Source of the DNA: Bacillus sp. Marseille-Q1617
Lineage (GTDB): Bacteria; Bacillota; Bacilli; Bacillales; Bacillaceae_B
Direction: 5' to 3'
Assembly (NCBI RefSeq): GCF_903645295.1
Contig: NZ_CAHJXM010000001.1
Location: 2,171,501 to 2,235,500, forward strand
DNA: 64,000 bases
How positions within the stretch are numbered: the first letter of the stretch is position 1; the number at the start of each line of letters is the position of its first letter. Positions 34,630-44,753 of this stretch are shown here, in pieces. The notes below the pieces were generated by a model that was not told where the DNA came from, did no database searches, and was given only the letters and a program-made list of their open reading frames with translations. Made by a program: the position numbers and the translations under genes.

Positions 34630-36747
34630 TCATTGAGTAACCTTATCATCCTTCACAATGTCAAAGCCTGTTGTATTCTCAAGGATGGACGTGTGAACTT
34701 CCTCTCCCTGTCTTGTCACAGAAATCGAAAGCGTCCCGTCACCGATCTTAATGTTTCTGACCGTCAGTTCGTTCATTGCATCAAGAAGCTGAGGATTCAG
34801 TACAATTTCCTTTGTCAGGCTGTCCGGGAAAAGACCCAGCAGTGATTGTACAAATACCAGCGGCGTGCCGGCCGCCCATGCCTGAGGTGAACATGCGACC
34901 GGATATTTCACCGCTTTACCGATCGCTGCATCATATCCGCAGAAAAGCTCTGGAAGCCTGTCGTATTCAAAGTGCTGTGAGGCGTTGATCAGACCTGTCA
35001 TTACGATCTTAGCATCCGCTGTATAGCCGAGCTTACTCATCCCAAGTAAGATCATCGAATTGTCATGCGGCCAGATGCTTCCATCATGGTAGCTCATCGG
35101 ATTGTACCCTGCTTCTCCTGCACCCATCGTACGGATGCCGTACCCTGAGAACATTTTGTCACCAGTCAACTTTTTGCTCACTTTCGCAGCGCGGTCTGAA
35201 GCGAGCATCCCGGAATACAGGACGTGTCCTGGATTGGAAGTAATCGTTCCTACTTGCTCCTTTTTACCATCCAGTGCAATCGCGTAAAATTCAACATCGT
35301 CCATCCAAAACCTTTCTTCGAATGCTTCCTGAAGTTTTTCTGCCTGTGCCCTTAGTGCGAAAGTACGGTCAGCGTTCCCTAGGCTTTCATAGATGGCAGC
35401 AAGACCCTGTTTTGCTTGATACACGTATCCTTGGACTTCTGATAGGGCAATCGGAGTTTCACCATAGTCACCGTTTCGATGAACAATGGAGTCACCGGAG
35501 TCTTTCCAGCCCTGATTGGCAATCCCTTTCGAAGATTCCTGATGATATTCCACAAATAAATCGCCATCACGGTCACCGTATTGATCGATCCATTCCAGCG
35601 CACGAATTACATTGTCTTCAAGTTTGCGGAATGTATCAACATCACCTGTCCATTTTACATATTCCGTTAGCAGCACAAGGAATAATGGTGTTGCATCAAT
35701 CGTTCCGTAGTAAGGTGTGAATGGAATCTGGTTTGTATTCGCCAGCTCCCCGTAACGGATTTCGTGCATGATTTTCCCTGGCTGTTCGTCTCTCCAAGGG
35801 TCCACTTTCGCCCCTTGCCGGCTGGCCATAGTAAGGAGTGTACCCTTTGCAACCTGCGGCTGGAAGGCAATCATCTGCAGAGCCGCTATGAGGGTGTCTC
35901 TTCCGAAAGGAACCCCGAACCACGGCAGACCCGCTACCGGGAAGTTTCCGTATCCCATGTCAGTCAACAAGACCCTTAAATCGGATAGACCGCGGTCTGC
36001 CAGCCTTTGAAGCGGCTCGTAATCCGTTTCGACTGACGCAAGCCCATCAGACCAGCCTTTGTAGGATTTCTTCAGCTGCCCCAGCGCTTCTTCCACACCC
36101 AAAAGGTTAGATCTTGTTTCTGTGTCTTCAAGAGGTACGATCATGAATGTAATCGAATTTGATTCCTCATGATCTAGCTCAAGTGTGAAGGTAATTTCCC
36201 CACTCTCTTTCACTTCCTTAGGTACCATCCCGGCAGTCCATTGAACACGGGTTGCCCGCTGGATGTCATCAGCTCCTTCATAGTGGAAGGTAAGGGAGTC
36301 TTCATCCACCGTCTGACCAGTACGCTTTCCTACATCTCCTGTCTGGAATCCGCGTACGATAAACATGTCATTAAAGTCAGCATCTATTTCGACGTTCAGG
36401 TCAAATGTAACCGGCTTTGGATAATAATTCTTTGCTGTTACCGTTTCATAAAGTACATCATCATAAATAAAGCGTTTTCTTTCAATCTCGATTGATTCCC
36501 TCCATAGGATCAGGCTGCCATCCTCTTCCTGGTGTGGATTGGTTGATAATATAGTAGACATGTAGTTTTCAGATCCATCTGAATGAAGAAGAATCGGTTT
36601 CTCTTTGTTAATCCGCACATTAAACTTACTGAGGAAACGAGTATCATTTTTATATAAACCCAAGCCGTAGCTGTGGTTGGAAACGATATCTCCCTGTTCA
36701 TCCGTAAGTAAAAATAAATTGTTTTCTTTTATCACTCTGTAGTTCAT
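34630..36747 (-). CDS. Glycogen-debranching-like amylo-alpha-1,6-glucosidase
   Basis: 705 residues. The N-terminal 190 (YRVIKENNLFLLTDEQGDIV, DTRFLSKFNVRIN) match the beta-rich domain of GDE_N_bis proteins. The C-terminal 400 form an alpha/alpha barrel of the amylo-alpha-1,6-glucosidase type (GLPWFGVPFGRDTLIAALQMIAF; YHDGSIWPHDNSMILLGM; CSPQAWAAGTPL). It has no signal peptide, so it acts inside the cell on imported branched oligosaccharides. It is the first gene behind two LacI-type operators. The exact bond specificity is inferred. Confidence 0.85.
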   Translation of the reverse strand: MNYRVIKENNLFLLTDEQGDIVSNHSYGLGLYKNDTRFLSKFNVRINKEKPILLHSDGSENYMSTILSTNPHQEEDGSLILWRESIEIERKRFIYDDVLYETVTAKNYYPKPVTFDLNVEIDADFNDMFIVRGFQTGDVGKRTGQTVDEDSLTFHYEGADDIQRATRVQWTAGMVPKEVKESGEITFTLELDHEESNSITFMIVPLEDTETRSNLLGVEEALGQLKKSYKGWSDGLASVETDYEPLQRLADRGLSDLRVLLTDMGYGNFPVAGLPWFGVPFGRDTLIAALQMIAFQPQVAKGTLLTMASRQGAKVDPWRDEQPGKIMHEIRYGELANTNQIPFTPYYGTIDATPLFLVLLTEYVKWTGDVDTFRKLEDNVIRALEWIDQYGDRDGDLFVEYHQESSKGIANQGWKDSGDSIVHRNGDYGETPIALSEVQGYVYQAKQGLAAIYESLGNADRTFALRAQAEKLQEAFEERFWMDDVEFYAIALDGKKEQVGTITSNPGHVLYSGMLASDRAAKVSKKLTGDKMFSGYGIRTMGAGEAGYNPMSYHDGSIWPHDNSMILLGMSKLGYTADAKIVMTGLINASQHFEYDRLPELFCGYDAAIGKAVKYPVACSPQAWAAGTPLVFVQSLLGLFPDSLTKEIVLNPQLLDAMNELTVRNIKIGDGTLSISVTRQGEEVHTSILENTTGFDIVKDDKVTQ

Positions 36748-36790
36748 ATCTGCTCCTCCTGCCGCTTGCTAATTCTGGATTGTTATAGTT

Positions 36791-36804
36791 CCGAAACGTT
36801 TTGG
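36791..36804 (-). promoter_or_regulatory. LacI-type operator O1
   Basis: CCGAAACGTTTTGG, a near-perfect palindrome in the 5' region of the debranching-enzyme operon, downstream of the other operator on the minus strand. With 36832 it brackets the AT-rich promoter segment. Confidence 0.8.
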
Positions 36805-36831
36805 TTTATAGATAAAAAAATTTTGGTGTTT

Positions 36832-36845
36832 CCAAAACGTTTCGG
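36832..36845 (-). promoter_or_regulatory. LacI-type operator O2
   Basis: CCAAAACGTTTCGG, the same palindrome as at 37913. It lies between the LacI gene's terminator and the promoter of the glucan operon. The spacing of 41 bases from O1 is close to four helical turns. Confidence 0.8.
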
Positions 36846-36856
36846 ATTTTCGTTTA

Positions 36857-36889
36857 ATTAAACGTTGGTCTCATGAACCAACGTTTAAT
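36857..36889 (-). terminator. Hairpin overlapping the lacI-type stop codon
   Basis: ATTAAACGTTGGT pairs perfectly with its complement around CTCATGA. The stem starts inside the stop codon of the regulator gene. The T-run is short, so some read-through into the glucan operon is possible. Confidence 0.7.
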
Positions 36890-37901
36890 TTCTTACTTTT
36901 GATGTACTTTCTCTTTCTTTAAGCTCTGTCTTTATCAAAAGCCGGTGCGTTTCACTCTGGTTATTCAGCAGGCCGATCAACAGTCTTGCAGCTTCGTAGC
37001 CAAGGCTGAACTTATTTTGTGCAATGGTCGTAAGCTTCGGATTTACATAAGAAGCGAGAAGAATATCATCATATCCTATAATGGACACATCCTCAGGCAC
37101 TTTCAATTCGAGTTCCCTGGCAGCAGACATTGCACCGATTGCCATTAAGTCACTCGCACAAAAGAGTGCGGTAATTTCCGGGTGGCTACTCAACAATTGA
37201 TAAGCGGCTTTTCTTCCCCGCTCTTCCGTGAACTCTCCTACCCTTACATAATCAGGATTGAATTCGTAATTTGCTTTTTGCAGAGCTTTTTGATATCCCT
37301 GTAATCGCTCTTTGCTGACAAAAGCAAACTCATGACCGTTAATCATTCCTATTTTTTCATGACCAAGAGAGATCAAATGTTTTACGGCTTTTTCTGCCCC
37401 CAGGACATTATCAGTTGTAACGTGGCTGACATTCTCTGCTTCAAGTGGGATATCCACCAATACGCATGGAATATCACTGTCCACCACTTCCTTGAGATAA
37501 GGGTCATCAGTTCGTATCCCTTGTATGATCACTCCATCCACACGTCTTTCACGACAAAGCTGGGTATAGGTTTTCTCCCTTTGCTTCGAGGAATTCGTGT
37601 TGAACAGAACCAGATCATAGTCCGATCCCGAAACATACTCATTGATTCCTGCAAGGACCTCCACCATAAAATTATCCTTAACGCTTTCCTTTGTAAAACC
37701 TGAAACCAGGAGACCAATCGTCTGGGATTTCTTCATTACCAGGCTCCTGGCCAATGAATTAGGGCTGTAGTTCAGTTCCTTCGCTACTTGAGCAATCCTT
37801 TTACGCGTATTCTCGTTTACGTCCGAGTATCCGTTCAAGGCCCTGGATACGGTCGTCACAGATACTCCTGCATGTCTCGCAATATCTTTGATAGTAGTCA
37901 C
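36885..37901 (-). CDS. LacI-family transcriptional regulator of the glucan operon
   Basis: 338 residues. The helix-turn-helix TTIKDIARHAGVSVTTVSRALNG and hinge LNYSPNSLARSL are at the N terminus; a periplasmic-binding-protein-like effector domain follows (TIGLLVSGF, GHEKIGMINGH, FCASDLMAIGA, SIIGYDD). Three palindromes of the form CCRAAACGTTTYGG lie in front of this gene and in front of the debranching-enzyme gene. It therefore probably represses itself and the ABC/debranching operon until an oligosaccharide binds. Confidence 0.92.
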   Translation of the reverse strand: MTTIKDIARHAGVSVTTVSRALNGYSDVNENTRKRIAQVAKELNYSPNSLARSLVMKKSQTIGLLVSGFTKESVKDNFMVEVLAGINEYVSGSDYDLVLFNTNSSKQREKTYTQLCRERRVDGVIIQGIRTDDPYLKEVVDSDIPCVLVDIPLEAENVSHVTTDNVLGAEKAVKHLISLGHEKIGMINGHEFAFVSKERLQGYQKALQKANYEFNPDYVRVGEFTEERGRKAAYQLLSSHPEITALFCASDLMAIGAMSAARELELKVPEDVSIIGYDDILLASYVNPKLTTIAQNKFSLGYEAARLLIGLLNNQSETHRLLIKTELKERESTSKVRN

Positions 37902-37912
37902 TTAGACATCTC

Positions 37913-37926
37913 CCAAAACGTTTCGG
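37913..37926 (-). promoter_or_regulatory. LacI-type operator O3, autoregulatory
   Basis: CCAAAACGTTTCGG, 12 bases upstream of the regulator's start codon and identical to O2. A regulator bound here would block its own transcription. Confidence 0.8.
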
Positions 37927-38215
37927 ATTATTTATAACTTGACTATACAATAAGGTGAAAACGGTTGCAACCTATTTTTTTGAAAATTCCACAAAAAACC
38001 TGATCAAGTACCTTTCATATGCTTGACCAGGTCAGTAAAGTCCGGAAGTATAAGAAAAGGATTATTTTCCCTTTCCCTACTCTACACCTATAAATCCCTA
38101 TTTCTGTGTAACCCCAAAGCAGCCGCAACCATCACAAGGAAATCATGGGAACGGTTCTATTACTACTTTTTGACTTGGAACCGTCCACTTGCTTCCCTTT
38201 TTTCTGTTAAGTATG

Positions 38216-38548
38216 CTAACGTTCCTGATTTTGCTTCACTAAAAAATCTTCTAAATTCGGAGATTGATTATACTTCATTGCAGCTAGTTTATCCTTTTCA
38301 ATAATGGCCTTTGTTAAATCAATATCATTGATGCTCGCAATGGCCACGGCGTAGTGAATGACATCAACTATCTCTTTTTCTAAAGAAGTACTCCCTGAAT
38401 TTGCTTTTCGACCTTCTAACCGGTTCAGCACCTCTGCTACCTCGCCAATTTCTTCTACTAGTTTCATAAACAATGCAGAGGAAGATCGCCCCTCTTTGTA
38501 TTTTAGTGCCAGGTAGCTTTGTAACTCATGGAATGTTATTTGCTTCAT
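38216..38548 (-). CDS. MazG-like nucleotide pyrophosphohydrolase
   Basis: 110 residues of the all-alpha MazG fold. The metal-binding pattern is visible as KLVEEIGEVAEVLNR (ExxE) and EIVDVIHYAVAIA (ExxD). Such enzymes cut nucleoside triphosphates to monophosphates and pyrophosphate, cleaning damaged nucleotides from the pool. ATG 38548 with an AGGA site is preferred over the extension MRIH. It stands alone between the regulator and the amylase genes. Confidence 0.82.
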   Translation of the reverse strand: MKQITFHELQSYLALKYKEGRSSSALFMKLVEEIGEVAEVLNRLEGRKANSGSTSLEKEIVDVIHYAVAIASINDIDLTKAIIEKDKLAAMKYNQSPNLEDFLVKQNQER

Positions 38549-38654
38549 ATGGATCCTCACTTTTACTATTATTCTTCTAATTACCTATTCAACAAAAAGC
38601 AGCTTATTTCCTTTCCTTTAACAGATTGATTGTCATAACCTTAAAGAATATATT

Positions 38655-38691
38655 AAAAAAAGCAATCACCCACGCATTGATTGCTTTTTTG
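38655..38691 (-). terminator. Terminator of the alpha-amylase gene
   Basis: AAAAAAGCAATCA pairs with TGATTGCTTTTTT around eight bases; on the minus strand a T-run follows. It starts 10 bases past the amylase stop codon. Confidence 0.9.
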
Positions 38692-38700
38692 GTTTTACTT

Positions 38701-40248
<1,548 letters not shown>

Positions 40249-40255
40249 CTAAATG

Positions 40256-40275
40256 TTGTGAAAGCGCTTGCACAA
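40256..40275 (-). promoter_or_regulatory. cre box (CcpA site) in the amylase 5' region
   Basis: TTGTGAAAGCGCTTGCACAA is a palindrome that contains TGAAAGCGCTTGCA, a full match to the catabolite-responsive element consensus. It lies 20 bases before the TTG start, so CcpA bound here would block transcription when glucose is present. Confidence 0.88.
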
Positions 40276-40350
40276 CTTCAGGTTAACATATTTACACTTA
40301 TATTTTTAGAATTTTCTTTCTTTTATAACTAGATGAATATTTTTAAAAAA

Positions 40351-40389
40351 GAGCATAAAAAAGAACCCTTTGGTTTTTGCCGGGTTCTT
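40351..40389 (-). terminator. Terminator downstream of the Opp-like permease operon
   Basis: On the minus strand AAGAACCC pairs with GGGTTCTT and is followed by TTTTTTATGC. It separates the permease operon (ending at 40617) from the amylase gene. Confidence 0.75.
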
Positions 40390-40616
40390 GTTAGATCTAT
40401 GATTTTCCGTAGAAAGATTAGACAAGCTTTAGGGAAAAAGCTCTTTCTCACACCTTAAGCACCGGTGGTATTGGCTTGAAAATAAGGAGCGTCGATTGAA
40501 TGAACTGAACCTGGGTAATAAGGGGTAAAACTTATTTGAATGGATTTAGCCGCCCCCTACTGATTATAGAAATCGTTCATTTTTTGGAAAGAAACGGGGA
40601 ATCCGTCCCCCTGTCT

Positions 40617-41624
40617 CTACCCATTCATTCTCCTGAAATCTTCTAAAGTAACTCCTCTATTAATAGGGGTTGAATGATTCACCTCTTCTTTTTGCACCTT
40701 CTTAATTGCAACGTTATAATCCAACAAAGCCTCCAACCCTCTTGCTATCCCATTCAAAGAAAGAACCGTCAAAGAGAAAAACAGCATAGGTGCCATAAAA
40801 ATCCACCATGCATTAAAAAGTTCATCGAAATTCATCGCCATGAGTCCGGACCACTCCTGAACAATTGGTTTGGGAGGATCACAAAAGGGGCCATAACAAA
40901 CGTCCGTGCCGCCAAAGAATAACTGGAAGAACCCTAGATGGGCGATTATCAATAACACTTGTATAACAATTTTAGGGTAAATGATAAAAAGCCTTAACTT
41001 CAAGTGAGGCATGACATGTTTTTTAAAAAGGAATACCTTGCTGCCCCCCAACACCTTTGCACTTACTATAAATTCTTTTTTCAGTATTTCTCTTGTCTCG
41101 TTGGAGATTAATACTGCTGTAGTGGGGACGGTGATCAGGGCCAGAGTCAAAACGGTCAGCAGCACTCTTTCTGAAAAGGTCGTCTCAAAACCTCCCGGCG
41201 GCTCCCATAGTAGAGGAAATAAGATGTTGTATGCAATGATGGATTGCGGGATGAAGTATAACGATGATAAAACGGTTTGAGAAATAAATTGATTAGCAGA
41301 TTTCATGAATCCCCACATGACACCGAAGGTAAAGGAGACTACAAAAGTGAGCAGGGATATAACGACAGCCGCACCAAGAGTATACTGTGCCCCCTGCAGT
41401 ACTTTAAAAAACATATCGTACCCATTTCGATCAGTGCCAAACGGGTGCTCTATCGAAGGACCGAAGGGAGCTTTTCCCGTAATCTTCCCTTCTTGACTAT
41501 ACTCCAGCAGCGTTTGTGGAATTTTACCTTCAAACAATATGTTAAATGTCAGGCTGCCTAAAACGAACAGCAGAATAAAGCTTATAGAAATTGTCACCAG
41601 GATTTTAGTTTTGATTCCCCTCAT
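40617..41624 (-). CDS. Opp/Dpp-type ABC transporter permease (DppC-like)
   Basis: 335 residues with one N-terminal helix, the region HPFGTDRNGYDMFFKVLQGAQYTLG characteristic of OppC/DppC permeases, and five further helices. The ATPase-docking loop is ETREILKKEFIVSAKVLGGSKVFLFKKHVMPHL. The insert TDVCYGPFCDPPKP has two cysteines that could form an external disulfide. It overlaps its partner permease by four bases. No binding protein or ATPase is encoded nearby. Confidence 0.85.
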   Translation of the reverse strand: MRGIKTKILVTISISFILLFVLGSLTFNILFEGKIPQTLLEYSQEGKITGKAPFGPSIEHPFGTDRNGYDMFFKVLQGAQYTLGAAVVISLLTFVVSFTFGVMWGFMKSANQFISQTVLSSLYFIPQSIIAYNILFPLLWEPPGGFETTFSERVLLTVLTLALITVPTTAVLISNETREILKKEFIVSAKVLGGSKVFLFKKHVMPHLKLRLFIIYPKIVIQVLLIIAHLGFFQLFFGGTDVCYGPFCDPPKPIVQEWSGLMAMNFDELFNAWWIFMAPMLFFSLTVLSLNGIARGLEALLDYNVAIKKVQKEEVNHSTPINRGVTLEDFRRMNG

Positions 41625-42493
41625 AAACTCATCTCCTTTCCAATCCTTTTCTTAATTACAAATTGAAGGCCCTTAAGTAAAATATAGATGGGGATAAAGA
41701 GCAGGATGGCAGTAATCGCAAAGATGGAAGGAGAATTATACGAAAACAAAAAAGAAGTAACGCCAAACACATTAAATAGATATTCCAAAATTAATAGGTT
41801 GGATAACATCATCCAGATGATTTGCTTCCCGTGATACGTTAAACTGATCAGGATATTCCGAATCATATGGATAAACAAAATACTATACTTGTTCAAGCCC
41901 TTGCTCTTCGCCAGCACAACATATGATAAATGTTCTTCTTCTTTTAAAAATGAGACCAACAACCCTAAGAAGAAAAAAGTGGGTAATATACTCAGTGTCA
42001 CAGCCGGAAACAGGATCAATTGATTTTCCCCGGTTGATGCTACATCGATCAACAAGACACCTGTGCTTTTAAAGAACAATATAACGAAGAGTTGAAGAAC
42101 CGCGATAATGAAGATGTCAGGCAATGAACTGAAGACTACGGAACAAAATTTGATAAGTCGCTTAAACGACTCTCCTGCAAAGAAGTAGAATATAAGTAAA
42201 ACCAGAGAGTTTATGATGGCAATGGCCAATGCACTAAACAAAATCCTTGCACTGCTAAAAAAGGCAATGAATATGATCGGAAAAATATCTCTTTCAATCT
42301 CAGACACCGGATTGATATACACAAGTTCCTGCGGCGAGACGATCTCTTTCATAACACCCAGCAGACTATCCCAGTAAGATGTCTGGGACTCAAATATGGC
42401 TGATGTCGCACTGACCAGCACAATCCCTAGAATGATTAACAACGGCTCAGCAGCCAACTTAATGACAGTTCTCATTGATCCCCCTCCATTCAT
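41621..42493 (-). CDS. Opp/Dpp-type ABC transporter permease (DppB-like)
   Basis: 290 residues, six helices. The segment EEEHLSYVVLAKSKGLNKYSILFIHMIRN near residue 190 is the ATPase-docking loop, and the layout is that of DppB, though the usual N-terminal motif is weak. It starts 72 bases after the anti-sigma gene, so it may belong to the sigma-factor operon. As the system lacks an SBP and ATPase, it may borrow partners or have another role. Confidence 0.78.
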   Translation of the reverse strand: MNGGGSMRTVIKLAAEPLLIILGIVLVSATSAIFESQTSYWDSLLGVMKEIVSPQELVYINPVSEIERDIFPIIFIAFFSSARILFSALAIAIINSLVLLIFYFFAGESFKRLIKFCSVVFSSLPDIFIIAVLQLFVILFFKSTGVLLIDVASTGENQLILFPAVTLSILPTFFFLGLLVSFLKEEEHLSYVVLAKSKGLNKYSILFIHMIRNILISLTYHGKQIIWMMLSNLLILEYLFNVFGVTSFLFSYNSPSIFAITAILLFIPIYILLKGLQFVIKKRIGKEMSL

Positions 42494-42565
42494 AAATAAT
42501 TCAGCTGCTTCAGCCCCCTACCTGTTCAACTTAACATAACCCTGATCGATCATACCCATACCCTA

Positions 42566-43300
42566 TCACCGTTTTCTATCTAAATACTCCTCGATGTCTT
42601 CGATTCCCCTAAGTTCGATTGGAAGAAGATGATACTCATTCGTATCAACTCTATACGCTACTCCCATCAACTTCAGCCCATAGTAGTCGTTCCCATTAAA
42701 GCGGTATTTAAAGAAGCCTTTTGTATTTATGACATTTTTCAATGCCTCCCCCCGATCTCCCAAGATGTTTTGAACGGGTTGGGATTGAACATGAGGATAA
42801 ATGATGACGTTGATCAGAAATTCCTTATCCCTCTTCACGCGTTCAGTCACAATTTGAAACGATCCTTCGTTATCAACCTCCACAGCATCTTCAAAGACAA
42901 ATGAATTTTCATCCTTCCCTGATTTTTCAACCGTAATAATCGTTCCTTCAGGTAAATCACTCAGTCCCTTAATGACAACTTGATTAGGAAGATTGTATAC
43001 ATTACCAGAGAAATGAAATTCATCGTTACTGCCTGCATTATTTTGGGTGAGAAGATTTAATGGAATAACAAACGAGATAACGATCAACAACGCAGCTATA
43101 CCCGCCATACTCAGGATGAAAGGCTGCAGTTTATCTTTAATGGAATGTTTGTTTTTCTGCTTCTTTGTGAATTCCATTAAATTTTGATGTATTTTCTCCT
43201 GCGTATCTGGATGGAAGTGCTTTTCATAATTTGGTTGGGGCAAGGCTTTAATTTCACCGACTAATTGTTCAATTTGTGGATCCTTATGATCTTTTATCAC
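42566..43300 (-). CDS. Putative anti-sigma factor, single-pass membrane protein
   Basis: 244 residues: a cytoplasmic N-terminal region of about 66 residues, one helix (LQPFILSMAGIAALLIVISFVIPL) and an exported domain of about 150 residues. It overlaps the ECF sigma gene by four bases (ATGA), the usual arrangement for a sigma factor and its membrane anti-sigma. No zinc H-x3-C-x2-C motif is present, so it would be of the RsiX/RsiW-like non-zinc kind. The exported part shows no domain that I recognise. Confidence 0.75.
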   Translation of the reverse strand: MIKDHKDPQIEQLVGEIKALPQPNYEKHFHPDTQEKIHQNLMEFTKKQKNKHSIKDKLQPFILSMAGIAALLIVISFVIPLNLLTQNNAGSNDEFHFSGNVYNLPNQVVIKGLSDLPEGTIITVEKSGKDENSFVFEDAVEVDNEGSFQIVTERVKRDKEFLINVIIYPHVQSQPVQNILGDRGEALKNVINTKGFFKYRFNGNDYYGLKLMGVAYRVDTNEYHLLPIELRGIEDIEEYLDRKR

Positions 43301-43797
43301 ACCAGCCCCTCCTTTTTCTTTTGGAGCGCTTTTAGCGCTCGATGATAGGTGATCCTTACTTGATTTTCATTCCAATTCAATACGTTTGCTGTTTCCGTTA
43401 CCGTAAACTCTTTTATCCCTCTTAAGATGATGACATCCCGGTAGCTCCTTTTTAATGAGTGGATTGCCTCGTATAGTATTTTGTTTTGTTCATTGAATTG
43501 CAATATACACTCGGGACTTTTCTCTTTGTGATCCTCGAATTCCCTGCCCTCCAGTATTCTTCTGATTTTCGATCGTTTTTTCTTTCTGATCTCGTCTAAT
43601 CCAACATTCCTGGCAATCCCAAATAACCATGTTTTCGGGCTGGAATTCTCTTGAAAACGGTCAATTCCTTTTATCGCACGGTAAAACACTTCCTGAACAA
43701 GGTCCTCACTATCAGCAGACCCTGTATAATAAATCAAAAAATGATAAATATCCTTATTATATTGATAATACCAGTCGGAAATCTTGTTGCCTGACAT
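43297..43797 (-). CDS. ECF sigma factor (SigX/SigW-like)
   Basis: 166 residues. Region 2 includes YYTGSADSEDLVQEVFYRAIKGIDRFQ and WLFGIARNVGLDEIRKKKR; region 4 includes AIHSLKRSYRDVIILRGIKEFTVTETANVLN and NQVRITYHRALKALQKK. It is the first gene of an operon with its anti-sigma and two ABC permeases. A sequence resembling an ECF promoter lies upstream, which fits autoregulation. Confidence 0.9.
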   Translation of the reverse strand: MSGNKISDWYYQYNKDIYHFLIYYTGSADSEDLVQEVFYRAIKGIDRFQENSSPKTWLFGIARNVGLDEIRKKKRSKIRRILEGREFEDHKEKSPECILQFNEQNKILYEAIHSLKRSYRDVIILRGIKEFTVTETANVLNWNENQVRITYHRALKALQKKKEGLV

Positions 43798-43835
43798 CTA
43801 ACGAAACCCCCACCCATGTGCACACTTATTAATGA

Positions 43836-43861
43836 GTCGAAACAAACCATTTTTTATTTCA
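43836..43861 (-). promoter_or_regulatory. Predicted ECF-type promoter of the sigma operon
   Basis: On the minus strand TGAAAT (43856-43861) and CGAC (43836-43839) are 16 bases apart, close to the TGAAAC-N16-CGAC pattern of SigX-like promoters. The sigma gene starts 39 bases further on. Confidence 0.6.
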
Positions 43862-43890
43862 CTTTTTTCGTACAATTTTTTAAAATAAAA

Positions 43891-43917
43891 AACGCATCCC
43901 TTTAAAGTGAATGCGCC
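43891..43917 (-). terminator. Terminator of the MoxR-DUF58-DUF4129 operon
   Basis: CGCAT pairs with ATGCG around a long loop and is followed by six T residues on the minus strand, ahead of the sigma promoter. Confidence 0.65.
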
Positions 43918-43932
43918 GCTTCCATTCTCTTA

Positions 43933-43950
43933 ATACCAATTATTTCAAAA
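43933..43950 (-). repeat. 18-base repeat TTTTGAAATAATTGGTAT, copy 2
   Basis: Exact copy of 15832-15849 and 52674-52691, in the gap between the DUF4129 gene and the sigma operon. Confidence 0.65.
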
Positions 43951-44069
43951 TCCCCACTCATCCTCAATAAGATTTTCAAGTGATGGAACAACCCAAAACC
44001 AACTCCCCCGGATGTTTTGGGGCATCCCCTGGCATTAGCGATGTTGCTGAAGGCTCCATCATAAAATTA

Positions 44070-44731
44070 CTATCTTAAGAAATTCTTTAAGAGGTTCAAT
44101 TCCTGGGAAGTAAATTGTTTCCCACCGTAGCGGACCTTTTCATAGACCGGTATGATTTCAGTCGGACCTTTTATGCGTTTGAACCACTCTTGGATTGTTT
44201 CGTGTTTCCTTTTTCTGTTTAGAGTGTTCAAATGACTCTCCCAATCCATCAGCATTTGGCGGATCTCGTTCAGTTTTTCCTCGGAAAGGATGAGTGATTC
44301 TTCCTCTGTATCTTGTAATCCACTGAGTTAACAGCATACCTGGCTTGATCTGATTCCGGCATAACTTCTTCTTTATCTTTCCGCTTTTTCTGTTTGTAAC
44401 GGATATACCAGAAGAGAAAAACAACAGAGAGAATTCCATAAATCCCGTATTTCTTTACCGCATTCATAAAACCATTCCCACTTCCATCTTCACCCGAAAA
44501 AGGGTCCACAAACCAAGGTAATTTTTCACCTACAATTGGCTCATCGAGACGTCTATCATGCGATCCTCCACTCCAGGGGGTCGGATCGAAAACCCACTCT
44601 CTATCGGGATCCTCTACATGGTAAAATGCTTTGATCTTTTCAGTCGCTACATTAAAGACATTCATCAATACCATGCCCGCACCTACACAGATGAGAAGAA
44701 AAAGAAATGTTATCCCTATTTTTTTCATCAT
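44070..44731 (-). pseudogene. DUF4129-type membrane protein, frameshifted
   Basis: The first frame (44731 to about 44310) has a signal-anchor (KKIGITFLFLLICVGAGMVL), a linker and a second helix (IYGILSVVFLFWYI). The next frame carries on naturally with EEESLILSEEKLNEIRQML, MDWESHLNTLNRKRKHETIQ and EWFKRIKGPTEIIPVYEKVR down to 44070, the pattern of DUF4129 tails found with MoxR and DUF58 proteins. The break near 44310 has no homopolymer. The product of about 220 residues would be a membrane subunit of that system. It is probably a recent frameshift or a one-base error. Confidence 0.72.
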
Positions 44732-44753
44732 GATATCCTCCTTCCCTTACCGG

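Noticed and set aside
38023..38304. Plus-strand open frame of 93 residues between the regulator and MazG-like genes
   Set aside because: It overlaps the end of the MazG-like gene on the other strand and has a poor composition and no ribosome binding site.
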